From UBA8079 sp965205535 (GTDB lineage Bacteria; Pseudomonadota; Alphaproteobacteria; UBA6615): 64,000 nt of DNA. Shown here piece after piece: positions 43,875 to 53,273 of this stretch (the stretch's first letter is position 1; each line of letters begins with the position of its first letter). The translations under genes and the position numbers were made by a program. The stretch covers positions 806,001 through 870,000 of the forward strand of contig CBDBHH010000005.1 of NCBI GenBank assembly GCA_965205535.1, read 5' to 3'. The notes under the pieces are model-generated. The model did no database searches and was not told the origin of the DNA. It saw nothing but the letters and a program-made list of their open reading frames with translations.

Positions 43875-44741
43875 CTAGCCGATTCTCTCTGTCCGCAATC
43901 GCGGGTCGAGAACATCACGCAATCCGTCCCCGAGCAGATTCAGGCCCAGCACGGCGAGCACAATCGCCAGCCCGGGCAGGATCGCCAGCTTGGGGTCGAG
44001 CGCCATGAAGGTCTGAGCATCGAACAGCATCCGCCCCCAGCTCGGCGCGGGCGGTTGGGTACCAAGCCCCAGATAGGCAAGCGCCGCCTCGGCCAGGATC
44101 GCAACGGCGAACTGGATTGTCGCCTGAACAATCAGCACCGGGGCAATATTCGGCAGGATGTGATCACGGGTCACACCCGCCGGTGACTTTCCGATCGCCA
44201 ACCCCGCACGGGCATACTCCTGACCCCAGACCTGTCGTGCCGCCCCACGTGTGACCCGCGCGAACACCGGCACGTTAAAGATGCCGATGGCTATGATCGC
44301 GTTGACGGCGCCGGGGCCGAAGATAGCGGTAATCAGGATGGCGGAGACAATCGCGGGGAATGCGAAAACGACATCGGCACCGCGGGCAACGAGGTCATCG
44401 ACCCAGCCACCCCGCGCGGCCGCGAGGAGCCCCAGGCTCACCCCGACAATCAGGCCGATCCCGACCGCAACCACACCGACCATGATCGAATTGCGCGCGC
44501 CGATCATCAGGCGGGTCGCAATGTCGCGCCCGAAATGATCGGTACCGAGCCAGTGCGCAGCACTCGGCCCCTGCATGCGCCGGGTGATCGCGACCACATC
44601 AAAGTCATGGGGCGTCCAGACCAGTGAGACCAGCGCGAACAACACCAGAATTCCGGTCAGGATGGCGCCGATCAGAAAATTCGGGTGTCGTAACGCCCGA
44701 GAGGTTCGACGTGCGCGCGCCATTTGTTCGGTGACGCTCAT
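43875..44741 (-). CDS. ABC peptide-type transporter permease (DppC-like)
   Basis: 288 residues with six membrane helices. The N-terminal MARARRTSRALRHPNFLIGAIL, the periplasmic segment AHWLGTDHFGRDIATRLMIGAR and the EAA loop GKSPAGVTRDHILPNIAPVLI mark the DppC/OppC class. It overlaps the DppB-like gene by four bases. No ATP-binding subunit gene follows; the next gene, gpt, is on the other strand. Confidence 0.92.
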   Translation of the reverse strand: MSVTEQMARARRTSRALRHPNFLIGAILTGILVLFALVSLVWTPHDFDVVAITRRMQGPSAAHWLGTDHFGRDIATRLMIGARNSIMVGVVAVGIGLIVGVSLGLLAAARGGWVDDLVARGADVVFAFPAIVSAILITAIFGPGAVNAIIAIGIFNVPVFARVTRGAARQVWGQEYARAGLAIGKSPAGVTRDHILPNIAPVLIVQATIQFAVAILAEAALAYLGLGTQPPAPSWGRMLFDAQTFMALDPKLAILPGLAIVLAVLGLNLLGDGLRDVLDPRLRTERIG

Positions 44742-45685
44742 GAGTCGCGCCGCGTGCGCGGATCGATCACGGTGGTGGCGATATCGACCAGGAAGTTCAC
44801 CACCACAACAAGCGCCACGAGCAACAGGATCACGTCGCGCAAGACCACCAGATCACGCTGACTGACGGCCTGAAAAATCAAACGTCCGACGCCCGGCAAG
44901 GCAAACACCACCTCGATCACGATCGACCCGGCGAGCAGGAAGGCAAACTGAAGGCCGATGATCGTGATCATGGGAATGAGCGCGTTGCGCAACACATGAC
45001 CCCACAGGACCCGGCGCGACGCCAATCCCTTGGCCCGGGCCGTGCGCACATAGTCGGCCCCCAGCGTGTCGAGCACCGACGTTCGGGTCACCCGTGCGAG
45101 GATCGCCGCTTCAGGCAGGGCCAGTGAAAGTGCCGGCAGCACAAGGGCCCAGAGTGCCGTTCCCAGACCCGCATCCCAACCCGGGAAACCCGAGGCCGGA
45201 AACCAGCCAAGTGCGACGGCGAAAATCAGAATGGACAGGATCGCAAACCAGAAGTTCGGGATCGCCATCCCAATCTGGCTGAAGCCCATCACGCCATAAT
45301 CCCCGGGACGTCCGCGCCGGGTCGCCGCAAACATCCCCAGCGGGATCGCGATCAATGTCGACACCAGCAGCGCGATCACGGCCAGCGGCACGGTCAGCAT
45401 CAGGCGTTCGCCAATCAGCTGCGAGACGGGGACATCATAGGTGTGGCTGATACCGGTCGTGCCCGAGGCAAGTCCGCCGATCCAGGCGAAGTATCTGATC
45501 GCCACCGGCCGGTCGAGGCCCAACTGGGTGCGCAACGCAGCAAGCGTCTCATCCTGTGCCTCGATCCCGAGGATCAACAGCGCGGCATCACCGGGCAATA
45601 TCTCCAGCACAAGGAAAATAACGAGGCTGGCCACCAGCAACGTGATCAGGAGCACGAGCACCCGGCGGGCGAGATAGGTCAGCAT
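44738..45685 (-). CDS. ABC peptide-type transporter permease (DppB-like)
   Basis: 315 residues with six membrane helices and the DppB/OppB layout: YLARRVLVLLITLLVASLVIF at the N-terminus, YVRTARAKGLASRRVLWGHVLRNALIP as the ATPase-contact loop and VEVVFALPGVGRLIFQAVSQRD near the end. It lies 27 bases after the receptor gene on the same strand and overlaps the DppC-like gene. Confidence 0.93.
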   Translation of the reverse strand: MLTYLARRVLVLLITLLVASLVIFLVLEILPGDAALLILGIEAQDETLAALRTQLGLDRPVAIRYFAWIGGLASGTTGISHTYDVPVSQLIGERLMLTVPLAVIALLVSTLIAIPLGMFAATRRGRPGDYGVMGFSQIGMAIPNFWFAILSILIFAVALGWFPASGFPGWDAGLGTALWALVLPALSLALPEAAILARVTRTSVLDTLGADYVRTARAKGLASRRVLWGHVLRNALIPMITIIGLQFAFLLAGSIVIEVVFALPGVGRLIFQAVSQRDLVVLRDVILLLVALVVVVNFLVDIATTVIDPRTRRDS

Positions 45686-45712
45686 GGTGCGCTGTCCGGA
45701 CCTTTCCGGGGT

Positions 45713-47188
45713 CTACTCCCAGCGAACGCCGGTGACGTCGTTCGCCTGCACCGGGGCGTTCCGCCACATGCCCTTCAGTCCCTTGCGCCAGACACCCAGT
45801 TTGGCGAGCTGGAACATATATGCGTTCACGGCGTCCGACGTGATTGTGCGCTGGGCCTGCCCGAGAATGCGGTTGCGCGCTTCCTGGTTACTGGTGTTGT
45901 TGAGCCGGGCCATCAGCGCCTTGAGCGAAGGCGAATCGTAATTGAAGTAATAGGTGTCGCGGGCATAGATGCCGATATCCACCGGCTCGGTGTGGGACAC
46001 GATTGTCAGGTCGTAGTCGGTGCCGCGAAACACCTGTTCGAGCCACTGCGCCCACTCCACCGGAATGATCTCAACCGTGATGCCCGCCTCTTTCAGTTGG
46101 GCGGCAACGATCTCGCCGCCGCGTCGCGCATAGGTGGGTGGCGGCAGCTTGAGGGTGAGCTTGAGATCGGACTGACCGGCATCCGCCAGCAGCGTTCGCG
46201 CCCGTGCCGGGTCATGAGGGTAGGTCTCAAGCAAGTCCACATAGGCCGGATGGTGAGGTGCGAAATGCGTACCGATGGGTGTGCCAAACCCGAACATCGC
46301 GCCATCGACAACCGCCTGACGGTCGATCGCGTGCGCAATGGCCTGGCGGACACGGACATCATTCAGAGGCGGTCGACTGTTGTTCATCGCGAGGATGGTT
46401 TCGCCCTCGGTCGAACCGATCGCCACCTCGAAGTTCGGGTCGGCCTGCAGGGCGATAACCGCTTCGGGAGCCTGCAAATTTGACACCGCGTCGATATCGC
46501 CCGCCTTGAGTGCTGCAACTTGCGCAGATGGATCGGGCACAATACGGAAGGTCACCTTGCGGATCGCGCGCGTACCATCGACGGCCACCAACCGGATTTG
46601 CGAGCCACGCACCCAGCGGTCAAACTTGAAAGGGCCGGTACCGATCGGGGCGACCTTGTTGGTGGCGGCTGATTCCGGTGCGACAATCACCGCATCACCC
46701 CAACCCAGATTGAACAGCAACGCGCCTTCCGGCCGCGACAGGGTGATCCGGACGGTACGCGGATCGACTGCCTCCACCGTATCGATCGCCGCAAACAGCT
46801 GCTTCTGGGCGTTCACCGAATCATCCGCGCGGGCGCGGTCGAGTGAAAACACGACATCGTCGGCATCGAAGCCCGTGCCGTCATGGAACGCCACGCCGTC
46901 CCGCAGGGTGAAGGTATAGACGAGGCCGTCGCCGGAGACGTCCCAGCTCTCGGCGAGTTGGGGCTGGACGGCACCGTTCTGGTCGATCCGGGTCAGCCCC
47001 TCGAACAGGTTGGCATAGACGATCTCATCGATCGCCGCAGCCGCACCCGCCGTCGGGTCGAGATGCGGCGGCTCGAGGGTGAGCCCGATGGTGAGAGAGT
47101 CTTTCGACTGGGCATGTACCCCCGGCGCTGCCAGGAAGGACAGGCCCAAGGCGACCACAATCGCCGCAGCAAAGCGCATCGTCTTCAT
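45713..47188 (-). CDS. ABC transporter substrate-binding protein (SBP_bac_5 family)
   Basis: 491 residues with a signal peptide (1-25, ending GVHA). The mature protein is a family 5 solute receptor for peptides or similar ligands: LEPPHLDPTAGAAAAIDEIVYANLFEGL, AESWDVSGDGLVYTFTLRDGVAFHDG and SRPPLNDVRVRQAIAHAIDRQ. The start at 47188 has AGGGA nine bases upstream. It is preceded on the same strand by a P1 peptidase and an M20 hydrolase, suggesting import and breakdown of unusual peptides. Confidence 0.92.
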   Translation of the reverse strand: MKTMRFAAAIVVALGLSFLAAPGVHAQSKDSLTIGLTLEPPHLDPTAGAAAAIDEIVYANLFEGLTRIDQNGAVQPQLAESWDVSGDGLVYTFTLRDGVAFHDGTGFDADDVVFSLDRARADDSVNAQKQLFAAIDTVEAVDPRTVRITLSRPEGALLFNLGWGDAVIVAPESAATNKVAPIGTGPFKFDRWVRGSQIRLVAVDGTRAIRKVTFRIVPDPSAQVAALKAGDIDAVSNLQAPEAVIALQADPNFEVAIGSTEGETILAMNNSRPPLNDVRVRQAIAHAIDRQAVVDGAMFGFGTPIGTHFAPHHPAYVDLLETYPHDPARARTLLADAGQSDLKLTLKLPPPTYARRGGEIVAAQLKEAGITVEIIPVEWAQWLEQVFRGTDYDLTIVSHTEPVDIGIYARDTYYFNYDSPSLKALMARLNNTSNQEARNRILGQAQRTITSDAVNAYMFQLAKLGVWRKGLKGMWRNAPVQANDVTGVRWE

Positions 47189-47262
47189 ATCGGGCGTTCC
47201 CTTCGAGATTTTATGTCGCACAGAAACTAGCAAATCCCGGCGATCAGCGTCCAATGCGCGGG

Positions 47263-48300
47263 TCAGACAGAGACAGGATAGGTATCCTTGTAGGCCGGCC
47301 AGTCACCCTGGCCCGTCGCCTCGAAAACGCCACGCGCCACCGCCCGCGCCAGACAATCCGCCGCCGCCATGCCAATTCGCGCCACATCGGTAACCGGATC
47401 CGCGATCGCCGATTGGCCCGTCGCAAGCGCGAACACCACATCCCCATCCATCGGCGTGAAGACAGGCCGGATCGCCCGCGCCATGCCGGCCTGTGCCATC
47501 CGCGCGACCCGGGTCACCTGGGCCTTGGTCAGAATCGCGTCGGTCGCCACCACCGCCAGGGTCGTGTTTGGCGGGTTCTCCCGACGCCCATACTTGTCGA
47601 GCGGGTGGTCCGGCACCTCAACGCTGCCGGCCCCGCCCAGGCCGCCGAACTCATCGCCGCGCTCGATCGCACCCGCCAGAAACTGACCCGCATTGTTCGC
47701 GACCACCGACCCCAGCGCGTTGACCGCCGCCAACGCCCCAACCGTCACACCATCGTCCAGGACAACCGACGCTGTCCCCTGGCCGCCCTTGAGCCTGCGC
47801 CCGTCATGGCCCGTCGTGGTCGCGCCATAACCCGCACCCACATTCCCCAGCGCGGTCTCCCGGCTGGCGCTCGCGGCGGCGGCGCGCGCCAAGCTGCGAT
47901 ACGGCAACGCATTGTCGGGGTTGCTTCGGAACGCGGCTTTGTCGCCGCCATTCAGCAGATCGAAGAGGATGGCACCGGGTACGATGGGCACATGCAAATC
48001 GCCGACGGGAAAACCCCGGCCCTGTTCGGCGAGCCATCCCATCACGCCGTCTGCCGCCGCCAGGCCGAAGGCCGACCCACCGCCCAGAACAATCGCATCC
48101 ACCGCATCCAGTGTGGCGTCTCCGCGCAGCAGTTCGAGCTCGCGCGTTCCTGTACCGCCGCCCTGTACATCGACCGCCGCGACCGCGCGTGCATCTGGCA
48201 AAACCACCGTCACCCCGGTCCGGATATCTGCGTCAGCGGCAACGCCGATTTTCAGGCCACTCACATCGGTGATGGCATTACCTGGACCAACCTTGCTCAT
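47263..48300 (-). CDS. P1-family peptidase (DmpA/BapA-like aminopeptidase)
   Basis: 345 residues of the DmpA family of N-terminal nucleophile hydrolases: ITDVSGLKIGVA at the N-terminus, GGGSAFGLAAADGVMGWLAEQG, GNVGAGYGATTTG and a later TTLAVVATDAILTKAQVTRVA, where family members self-cleave before a Ser or Thr. Known members remove N-terminal D- or L-amino acids or beta-amino acids from peptides. Which acts here cannot be told. It overlaps the M20 gene by four bases. Confidence 0.88.
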   Translation of the reverse strand: MSKVGPGNAITDVSGLKIGVAADADIRTGVTVVLPDARAVAAVDVQGGGTGTRELELLRGDATLDAVDAIVLGGGSAFGLAAADGVMGWLAEQGRGFPVGDLHVPIVPGAILFDLLNGGDKAAFRSNPDNALPYRSLARAAAASASRETALGNVGAGYGATTTGHDGRRLKGGQGTASVVLDDGVTVGALAAVNALGSVVANNAGQFLAGAIERGDEFGGLGGAGSVEVPDHPLDKYGRRENPPNTTLAVVATDAILTKAQVTRVARMAQAGMARAIRPVFTPMDGDVVFALATGQSAIADPVTDVARIGMAAADCLARAVARGVFEATGQGDWPAYKDTYPVSV

Positions 48301-49586
48301 TCGCTCCCCCGCAACAATTCCAGCGCCGCCGCCGCCATAACCTTGGCCGACGCGACCATATCGGCGATGTCGATATACTCATCGGGCTGATGCGCCAGTT
48401 CCAGAATACCGGGCCCATAGGCCACGCAATCCTTGAGCTTGCCGACCCGCCAGACATGCTTCTGATCGTAGGTACCCGGGGACGCCACATGGCGCGAAGG
48501 GGTTCCCAGCACCCGCTCGATATTCCGGTCCAGCGCGCGCACCAGCGGCGAATCCGGTTCGGTCAGGGTCGGCGGCACAGACCAGAGCTCGCGAAGCTCG
48601 TAGACGAACTCATCGCGCTCGGCCGACAAGCGATCGAGGATCTCGACCACCTCGGCACGGACCTCCGCCTCGTCCTCTTCCATAAGATAGCGACGATCGA
48701 GGACGACCCGGCATCGATCGGCCACCAGCGCGGATGGAAACCCTGAATCCATGTCCTGTTCATCGAGCCCGCCATGGATCGAGTTGTAGTTCAGCGTCGA
48801 TTGGCGCGCGGCGTCGGGAATGACCGGCATCGCGGTCCGGCGCTCGGCAAGCCGGGGGTAAAGCTCGTGTTCGACCTTCTCCAGGAATGCCGCCATGCCG
48901 CGGATCGCGGACACGCCGAGAAACGGCATCGATCCGTGGGCGATCCGTCCCTGCACTTCGATCTCGGCCCACCACACGCCGCGATGGCCCAGGCACACGC
49001 TGTCCTTGTAGAGCGGCTCGGGAATAATCACATGGTCGACCCGCGGTTTGGAGAAATGCCCGCGCTCGGCAAGCCAGGCGACGCCGGCATAGCCGCCGGA
49101 CTCCTCGTCCACCGTACCGGATATCTCGATCGCACCCGGGAAAGACGCGCCCGATTCCAGCAGCGCCTCGACTGCAATCACGCTGGCGGCCAACCCACCT
49201 TTCATATCGCAGGTGCCACGCCCATAGACCCTGCCGTCGCGCACCAGGCCGGCGAAAGGATCGACCGTCCATCCCTCGCCGGGTGCCACCACGTCGATAT
49301 GGCTGTTGAAATGTACGCACGGCCCGGCGCCGTCACCTTCGATACGTGCGACCACATTGGTGCGCGGATACGCGTCGCTGTCGCCCAGCGCACCCTCGGC
49401 CCGCAGATACTCGACATCAAATCCGCGTGCGGCGAGACGCTCTCCCAGGAAACCCGCGCAGGCCTCATAAGCGTCACCCGGTGGATTGATCGTTGGAATC
49501 CGCACAAGATCGGCCGTCAGCGCGGCGAGCGCGTCGCCCTGCCCGTCAAGACGTTTGAACAGATCGTCAATTTCGTGTCCTGACAT
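48297..49586 (-). CDS. M20-family deacylase/peptidase (ArgE/DapE-like)
   Basis: 429 residues. The zinc ligands and catalytic residues of M20 enzymes are in place: HFNSHIDVV (His, Asp), GRGTCDMKGG (Asp), GTVDEESGGYAG (catalytic and bridging Glu), HVIIPEP (Asp or Glu) and the C-terminal His in GILELAHQPDEYI. A dimerisation lid is inserted in the middle. ArgE/DapE relatives remove acyl groups from amino acids; placed with a P1 peptidase and peptide importer, a peptidase or N-acyl hydrolase role is likely. First gene of the minus-strand operon. Confidence 0.9.
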   Translation of the reverse strand: MSGHEIDDLFKRLDGQGDALAALTADLVRIPTINPPGDAYEACAGFLGERLAARGFDVEYLRAEGALGDSDAYPRTNVVARIEGDGAGPCVHFNSHIDVVAPGEGWTVDPFAGLVRDGRVYGRGTCDMKGGLAASVIAVEALLESGASFPGAIEISGTVDEESGGYAGVAWLAERGHFSKPRVDHVIIPEPLYKDSVCLGHRGVWWAEIEVQGRIAHGSMPFLGVSAIRGMAAFLEKVEHELYPRLAERRTAMPVIPDAARQSTLNYNSIHGGLDEQDMDSGFPSALVADRCRVVLDRRYLMEEDEAEVRAEVVEILDRLSAERDEFVYELRELWSVPPTLTEPDSPLVRALDRNIERVLGTPSRHVASPGTYDQKHVWRVGKLKDCVAYGPGILELAHQPDEYIDIADMVASAKVMAAAALELLRGSE

Positions 49587-49631
49587 AAAGGCAAGCTAGA
49601 GCGGTTCAATCTGCCGGGACAAGGCTTTAGA

Positions 49632-50849
49632 GTGCCGCCGATGACAGCTCTGGCAGAAACCCTTCCCGCACTTCCCGAAATTCGCCTCCAGGCCGGGCGC
49701 CACAAGCGCGCCCGCCAGGGCCATCCGTGGATATTTTCCAACGAAATCGAGATGGATGCCGACGCCAAGGCGCTGCCGCCCGGCGGGCTGGTCCAGCTGA
49801 TTGACGCAAGCAAGCGGCCGCTCGGCGTGGCGACCTTCAACCCCCATCCGCTGATCGCAGCGCGCATCCTGAGTCGCGACCCCGAAGCGCTGATCGACGG
49901 AGACTTCATTAACGCGCGTCTGCGCGCCGCACTCGCCGTGCGCGAGGCGCTCTACACCGTGCCCTATTACCGGCTGGTACATGCCGAGGCCGACGGGCTG
50001 CCGGGTCTGATTATCGACCGGTTCGGTGATGTCTGTGTGGTCCAGGTGAACACCGCCGGGATGGAAAAACTCAGCGACTATCTGACCGCGGCATTGCAGG
50101 ACATGCTGGCACCGAAGACCATCCTGTTCCGCAACGACAGCGCCGTGCGCAACCTCGAAGGGTTGCCGCAGGAAATCCGCGTGGTCGGCGACCCCCTCGA
50201 AGGCCCGATCGGGGTCATGGAGAATGGCGGCGTGTTCAGGGCCGATCCGCGCGAGGGACAGAAGACGGGCTGGTTTTATGACCAGCGCGACAACCGCGCC
50301 TTCGTGGCCGCGCTCGCCAAGGGTAAACGCGTGGCCGATTTCTATTCCTACACCGGCGGGTTCGCCGTCACCGCAGCACTGGCAGGTGCAAGCGAAGTAC
50401 ATGCCTTCGACCGGTCCCAGGCAGCGCTCGATTTCGCAACGCAAGCCGCGGCGGAAAACGGTGTCGCCGAAAAGTTCTCGGCCACCCGGGGCGACGCGTT
50501 CCAGTTGCTGCACGGCTTCGCCGCGTCGGGTGAAACCTATGACGTGGTGGTGGTGGACCCGCCGGCCTTCGTCAAATCCAAGAAAGATTATCAGGCCGGA
50601 ATCCGAGGCTATCGCAAGCTGTTCCGGCTGGCCGCACAGATCGTCTCGCCCGGCGGGCATCTTTTTGCCGCATCCTGCTCACATCATGTGGATCCACCGA
50701 GCTTCGCGGATGCCGTGCGCCGTGCACTTGCCGACACGGGTCGGTCCGGACGCATCCTGCGCACCTCGGGTGCCGCGCCCGATCACCCGGTGCACCCTTT
50801 CCTGCCCGAGACGGGCTATCTCAAGGGTCAGATGATCCAGCTCGACTGA
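49632..50849 (+). CDS. rlmI: RlmI-type 23S rRNA (cytosine-C5) methyltransferase
   Basis: About 405 residues. An N-terminal PUA domain (LQAGRHKRARQGHPWIFSNEIE) precedes an EEHEE segment and a class I SAM domain: DFYSYTGGFAVTAAL (motif I), VVVVDPPAFVKSK (motif IV) and AASCSHHVDPPSF with the catalytic Cys. This is the RlmI family, which makes m5C1962 in 23S rRNA. The GTG at 49632 has AAGG seven bases upstream; an ATG three codons later lacks one and is the alternative. Divergent from the M20 gene. Confidence 0.9.
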   Translation: MPPMTALAETLPALPEIRLQAGRHKRARQGHPWIFSNEIEMDADAKALPPGGLVQLIDASKRPLGVATFNPHPLIAARILSRDPEALIDGDFINARLRAALAVREALYTVPYYRLVHAEADGLPGLIIDRFGDVCVVQVNTAGMEKLSDYLTAALQDMLAPKTILFRNDSAVRNLEGLPQEIRVVGDPLEGPIGVMENGGVFRADPREGQKTGWFYDQRDNRAFVAALAKGKRVADFYSYTGGFAVTAALAGASEVHAFDRSQAALDFATQAAAENGVAEKFSATRGDAFQLLHGFAASGETYDVVVVDPPAFVKSKKDYQAGIRGYRKLFRLAAQIVSPGGHLFAASCSHHVDPPSFADAVRRALADTGRSGRILRTSGAAPDHPVHPFLPETGYLKGQMIQLD

Positions 50850-50858
50850 CGTGGCATC

Positions 50859-51734
50859 TCAGCTGCCGGCATCATCGGCCGCATCGTTCAGGGACCAGTC
50901 ATAGTCGAAGCTGTCGATCTCGAATACGAGCTTGAGATCACGCGCCAGTTCGGGGCGGGCATATTTACGCAGATGCGCCAGCACACCGGTCTCCGAACTG
51001 CCGAAATCCTCCTGGAACCAATCATAGATGCTCGAAACGGAAAGCCCGCCCCCACGCAGTTCGACGCCGCGCGGATGGTTTACATAGGCAATCGCGTTCG
51101 CCTCCAGCAACGCATCTACCCGATCGGCCGTGTAAGCCGTATCGATCAGGTTCGGGCAACCGATCGACGCACAATTGACCGCATAGTGGATGTGCGGATC
51201 CTGCCAGATCGGGCGCAGGATGCGATGTTCGATATCGTCGAGCGAGACATCCTCTCCCTCAACCGCGACCAGCTTCTTGCCCCAGGGGCCGATGGAGAAA
51301 AGCCCCGGCGAGATATTGATCTTGAGAATCGAGCTCACCGGATAATGGTCCAGGATCAGCTGTACGGTCAGCGCGTTGTAGAGATTGATCCAGTAGGCGA
51401 GTTGTTCATCGCGGTTCAGACCACTGACCGGGGTCGCGGCCAACCGCGTGACATATGCATCGAGTGCGGGCCGGTCGCGTTCGGCAAGGCCGGCATAGTC
51501 GAACCGGATCACGCCGTCGTCCGACGGGCGGGTATAGGCCTGCAGGAGGCGCGTCCACGCCTGGTGATCAACAATTTGCGTCGATGCCGGATCATGGGCC
51601 GACCAGCGCGGCCAGAGTTTGGACTTGGGCGCCGCCATACCCGGCGTGGCCAGGAGTGCCAGCAGAAAGGCGGCACCCAGAAGGGTTGCAATCAGACGAA
51701 GGGATGCGTGAGAGCGGGCGAGAGAATTTGTCAT
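50859..51734 (-). CDS. DUF547-family exported protein
   Basis: 291 residues with an N-terminal signal sequence (about 1-34, ending GMAA). The rest is a DUF547 domain: IVDHQAWTRLLQAYT, LAYWINLYNALTVQLILDHYPV, DDIEHRILRPIWQDPHIHYAVNCASIGCPNL and GLSVSSIYDWFQEDFG. The Cys and His residues in HYAVNCASIGCPNL are invariant in the family and suggest a thiol-based activity, but no function is established. It lies 63 bases from a sensor kinase gene on the same strand. Confidence 0.85.
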   Translation of the reverse strand: MTNSLARSHASLRLIATLLGAAFLLALLATPGMAAPKSKLWPRWSAHDPASTQIVDHQAWTRLLQAYTRPSDDGVIRFDYAGLAERDRPALDAYVTRLAATPVSGLNRDEQLAYWINLYNALTVQLILDHYPVSSILKINISPGLFSIGPWGKKLVAVEGEDVSLDDIEHRILRPIWQDPHIHYAVNCASIGCPNLIDTAYTADRVDALLEANAIAYVNHPRGVELRGGGLSVSSIYDWFQEDFGSSETGVLAHLRKYARPELARDLKLVFEIDSFDYDWSLNDAADDAGS

Positions 51735-51797
51735 ACCCGATATGTTGGTACGCTCCCGCAAGAACGGAACCAGCCTCACGCCGATTTGAGGTATCGC

Positions 51798-53216
51798 CTA
51801 ATCCGCGGCCCGGAAGGTCAGCCGGAAGATCGTGCCATCGTCACCCGATGCGGCGAGTTCGAGATCGCCGCCATGGGCCTGCATGACGTCGCGGGCGATC
51901 ACAAGGCCGAGACCAGTGCCGCCCTGGCGCGCCGAGCCCTTAAAGGGCTTGAACAGGCTTTCGCGTGCCGCGTTCGCCAGTCCGGGACCATTGTCCGCCG
52001 TCTCGACCATCAATTCTCCGTCAACGGACGAGCTGACTGAAATCGTGACCCGGCGCGCGCCTGCCTCGAAGGCGTTTCGGCCGAGATTCGAGAACACCCG
52101 GTAGATCTGGTCACGATCCGCCTCGACGATTGTGTCGTCAGGCACCTCGTTGACGATCTCCGGACCGGAACCAACGTCGGCGCGCTCGTTCTCGGCGAGT
52201 ACTGCAAGTTCGGATGCAACCTCGCCGATCAGCTCGTGCAGACGAAAGCGCGTGCGGGTCAGTTCGGGACCTTCGTCGCGCGCGTAGTTGAGCGTGCGGG
52301 TGCACAGATTGATGGCGCGGTCGATGGCCTGGATCAGGGGGCTGGCAACCCGTTTGACTTCCGGATTGTCGACGCCGGACAAGCGGTCCGACAACAGCAC
52401 GGCGGTCGAAAGGATACCCCGCAAATCATGATTGATTTTGCTCACCGCCGAACCGAGCGCGGCCAGATGTTCCTGTTGGCGAAGCGCGCCGCGCAGATCC
52501 TTCTGCATTTCCGCCAGCACCGTTTGCGCAACGCCGATTTCATCGGTGCGCCGGGTCTGCGTGAGGCCGACGGTCGAATCCTTGGGATCTTGCGAAAACC
52601 GGGTCATGTCCTCGGTGATCCGGCGCATCGGCCGCACCATGAGCCACTGCAGGGAAAGGTACAAAAGCAACCCGGTGATCAGCGATATGACAACCGAGAG
52701 AAACAGGATGTTGCGCGAGTACAAGATCATCTCTGTGCGCAGATGCGCCTCGTTCAGCACCACCTCGACTTCGAGATCGGGATCTTCTTCGGTGGGGCTG
52801 ATCAGGCGCAGCGTGGGGTCGCCGGCGCGGGCCATGGTCGCAAACGCCGCGCCTATGTCTCCAAACAGGGAACCGTCCGCCAGGTTCACCGTGACGTCCA
52901 CCGGCGGCGGCGGGGCAGTGAAAAGCAGCAATCGTCTGTCGGCGCGTTTCAGGACCACCGCATAGGCGTCCGCGCGCGACAGGAGTTGTGCCTTCAGGTC
53001 TTCGCTGATCAACTCGGCCGGTGCGGCCTCGAGCGCCAGGATGGCAATATGCGCGGACTCCGCCTGATCCTTCAGCCAGTTGGTTCGGAAATTGGAAACC
53101 GACGGCGCATAGATCAGCACTTCGGCGAGCATGACGAAAAGGATCGTCAGAACCAGCAGACGTGCCGACAGTGAGCGCGCAAAAGGCGGGAGCGTGAATT
53201 TCCGCGACCGTATCAT
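51798..53216 (-). CDS. Membrane sensor histidine kinase with HAMP domain
   Basis: 472 residues. Two membrane helices (about 18-40 and 170-192) bracket a periplasmic sensor region; a HAMP linker follows (VRPMRRITEDMTRFSQDP). The HisKA box is AVSKINHDLRGILS and the HATPase domain shows NLGRNAFEAGA, DNGPGL and GTGLGLVIARDVMQAHGG. It would autophosphorylate on the His in NHDLRG. No response regulator is adjacent, so it is an orphan kinase. Confidence 0.9.
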   Translation of the reverse strand: MIRSRKFTLPPFARSLSARLLVLTILFVMLAEVLIYAPSVSNFRTNWLKDQAESAHIAILALEAAPAELISEDLKAQLLSRADAYAVVLKRADRRLLLFTAPPPPVDVTVNLADGSLFGDIGAAFATMARAGDPTLRLISPTEEDPDLEVEVVLNEAHLRTEMILYSRNILFLSVVISLITGLLLYLSLQWLMVRPMRRITEDMTRFSQDPKDSTVGLTQTRRTDEIGVAQTVLAEMQKDLRGALRQQEHLAALGSAVSKINHDLRGILSTAVLLSDRLSGVDNPEVKRVASPLIQAIDRAINLCTRTLNYARDEGPELTRTRFRLHELIGEVASELAVLAENERADVGSGPEIVNEVPDDTIVEADRDQIYRVFSNLGRNAFEAGARRVTISVSSSVDGELMVETADNGPGLANAARESLFKPFKGSARQGGTGLGLVIARDVMQAHGGDLELAASGDDGTIFRLTFRAAD

Positions 53217-53273
53217 GACGCGCGCATGTGTAGCAGAAATCTGCCGCTACGGTCAGTCACGCCGGGCCCGGCG

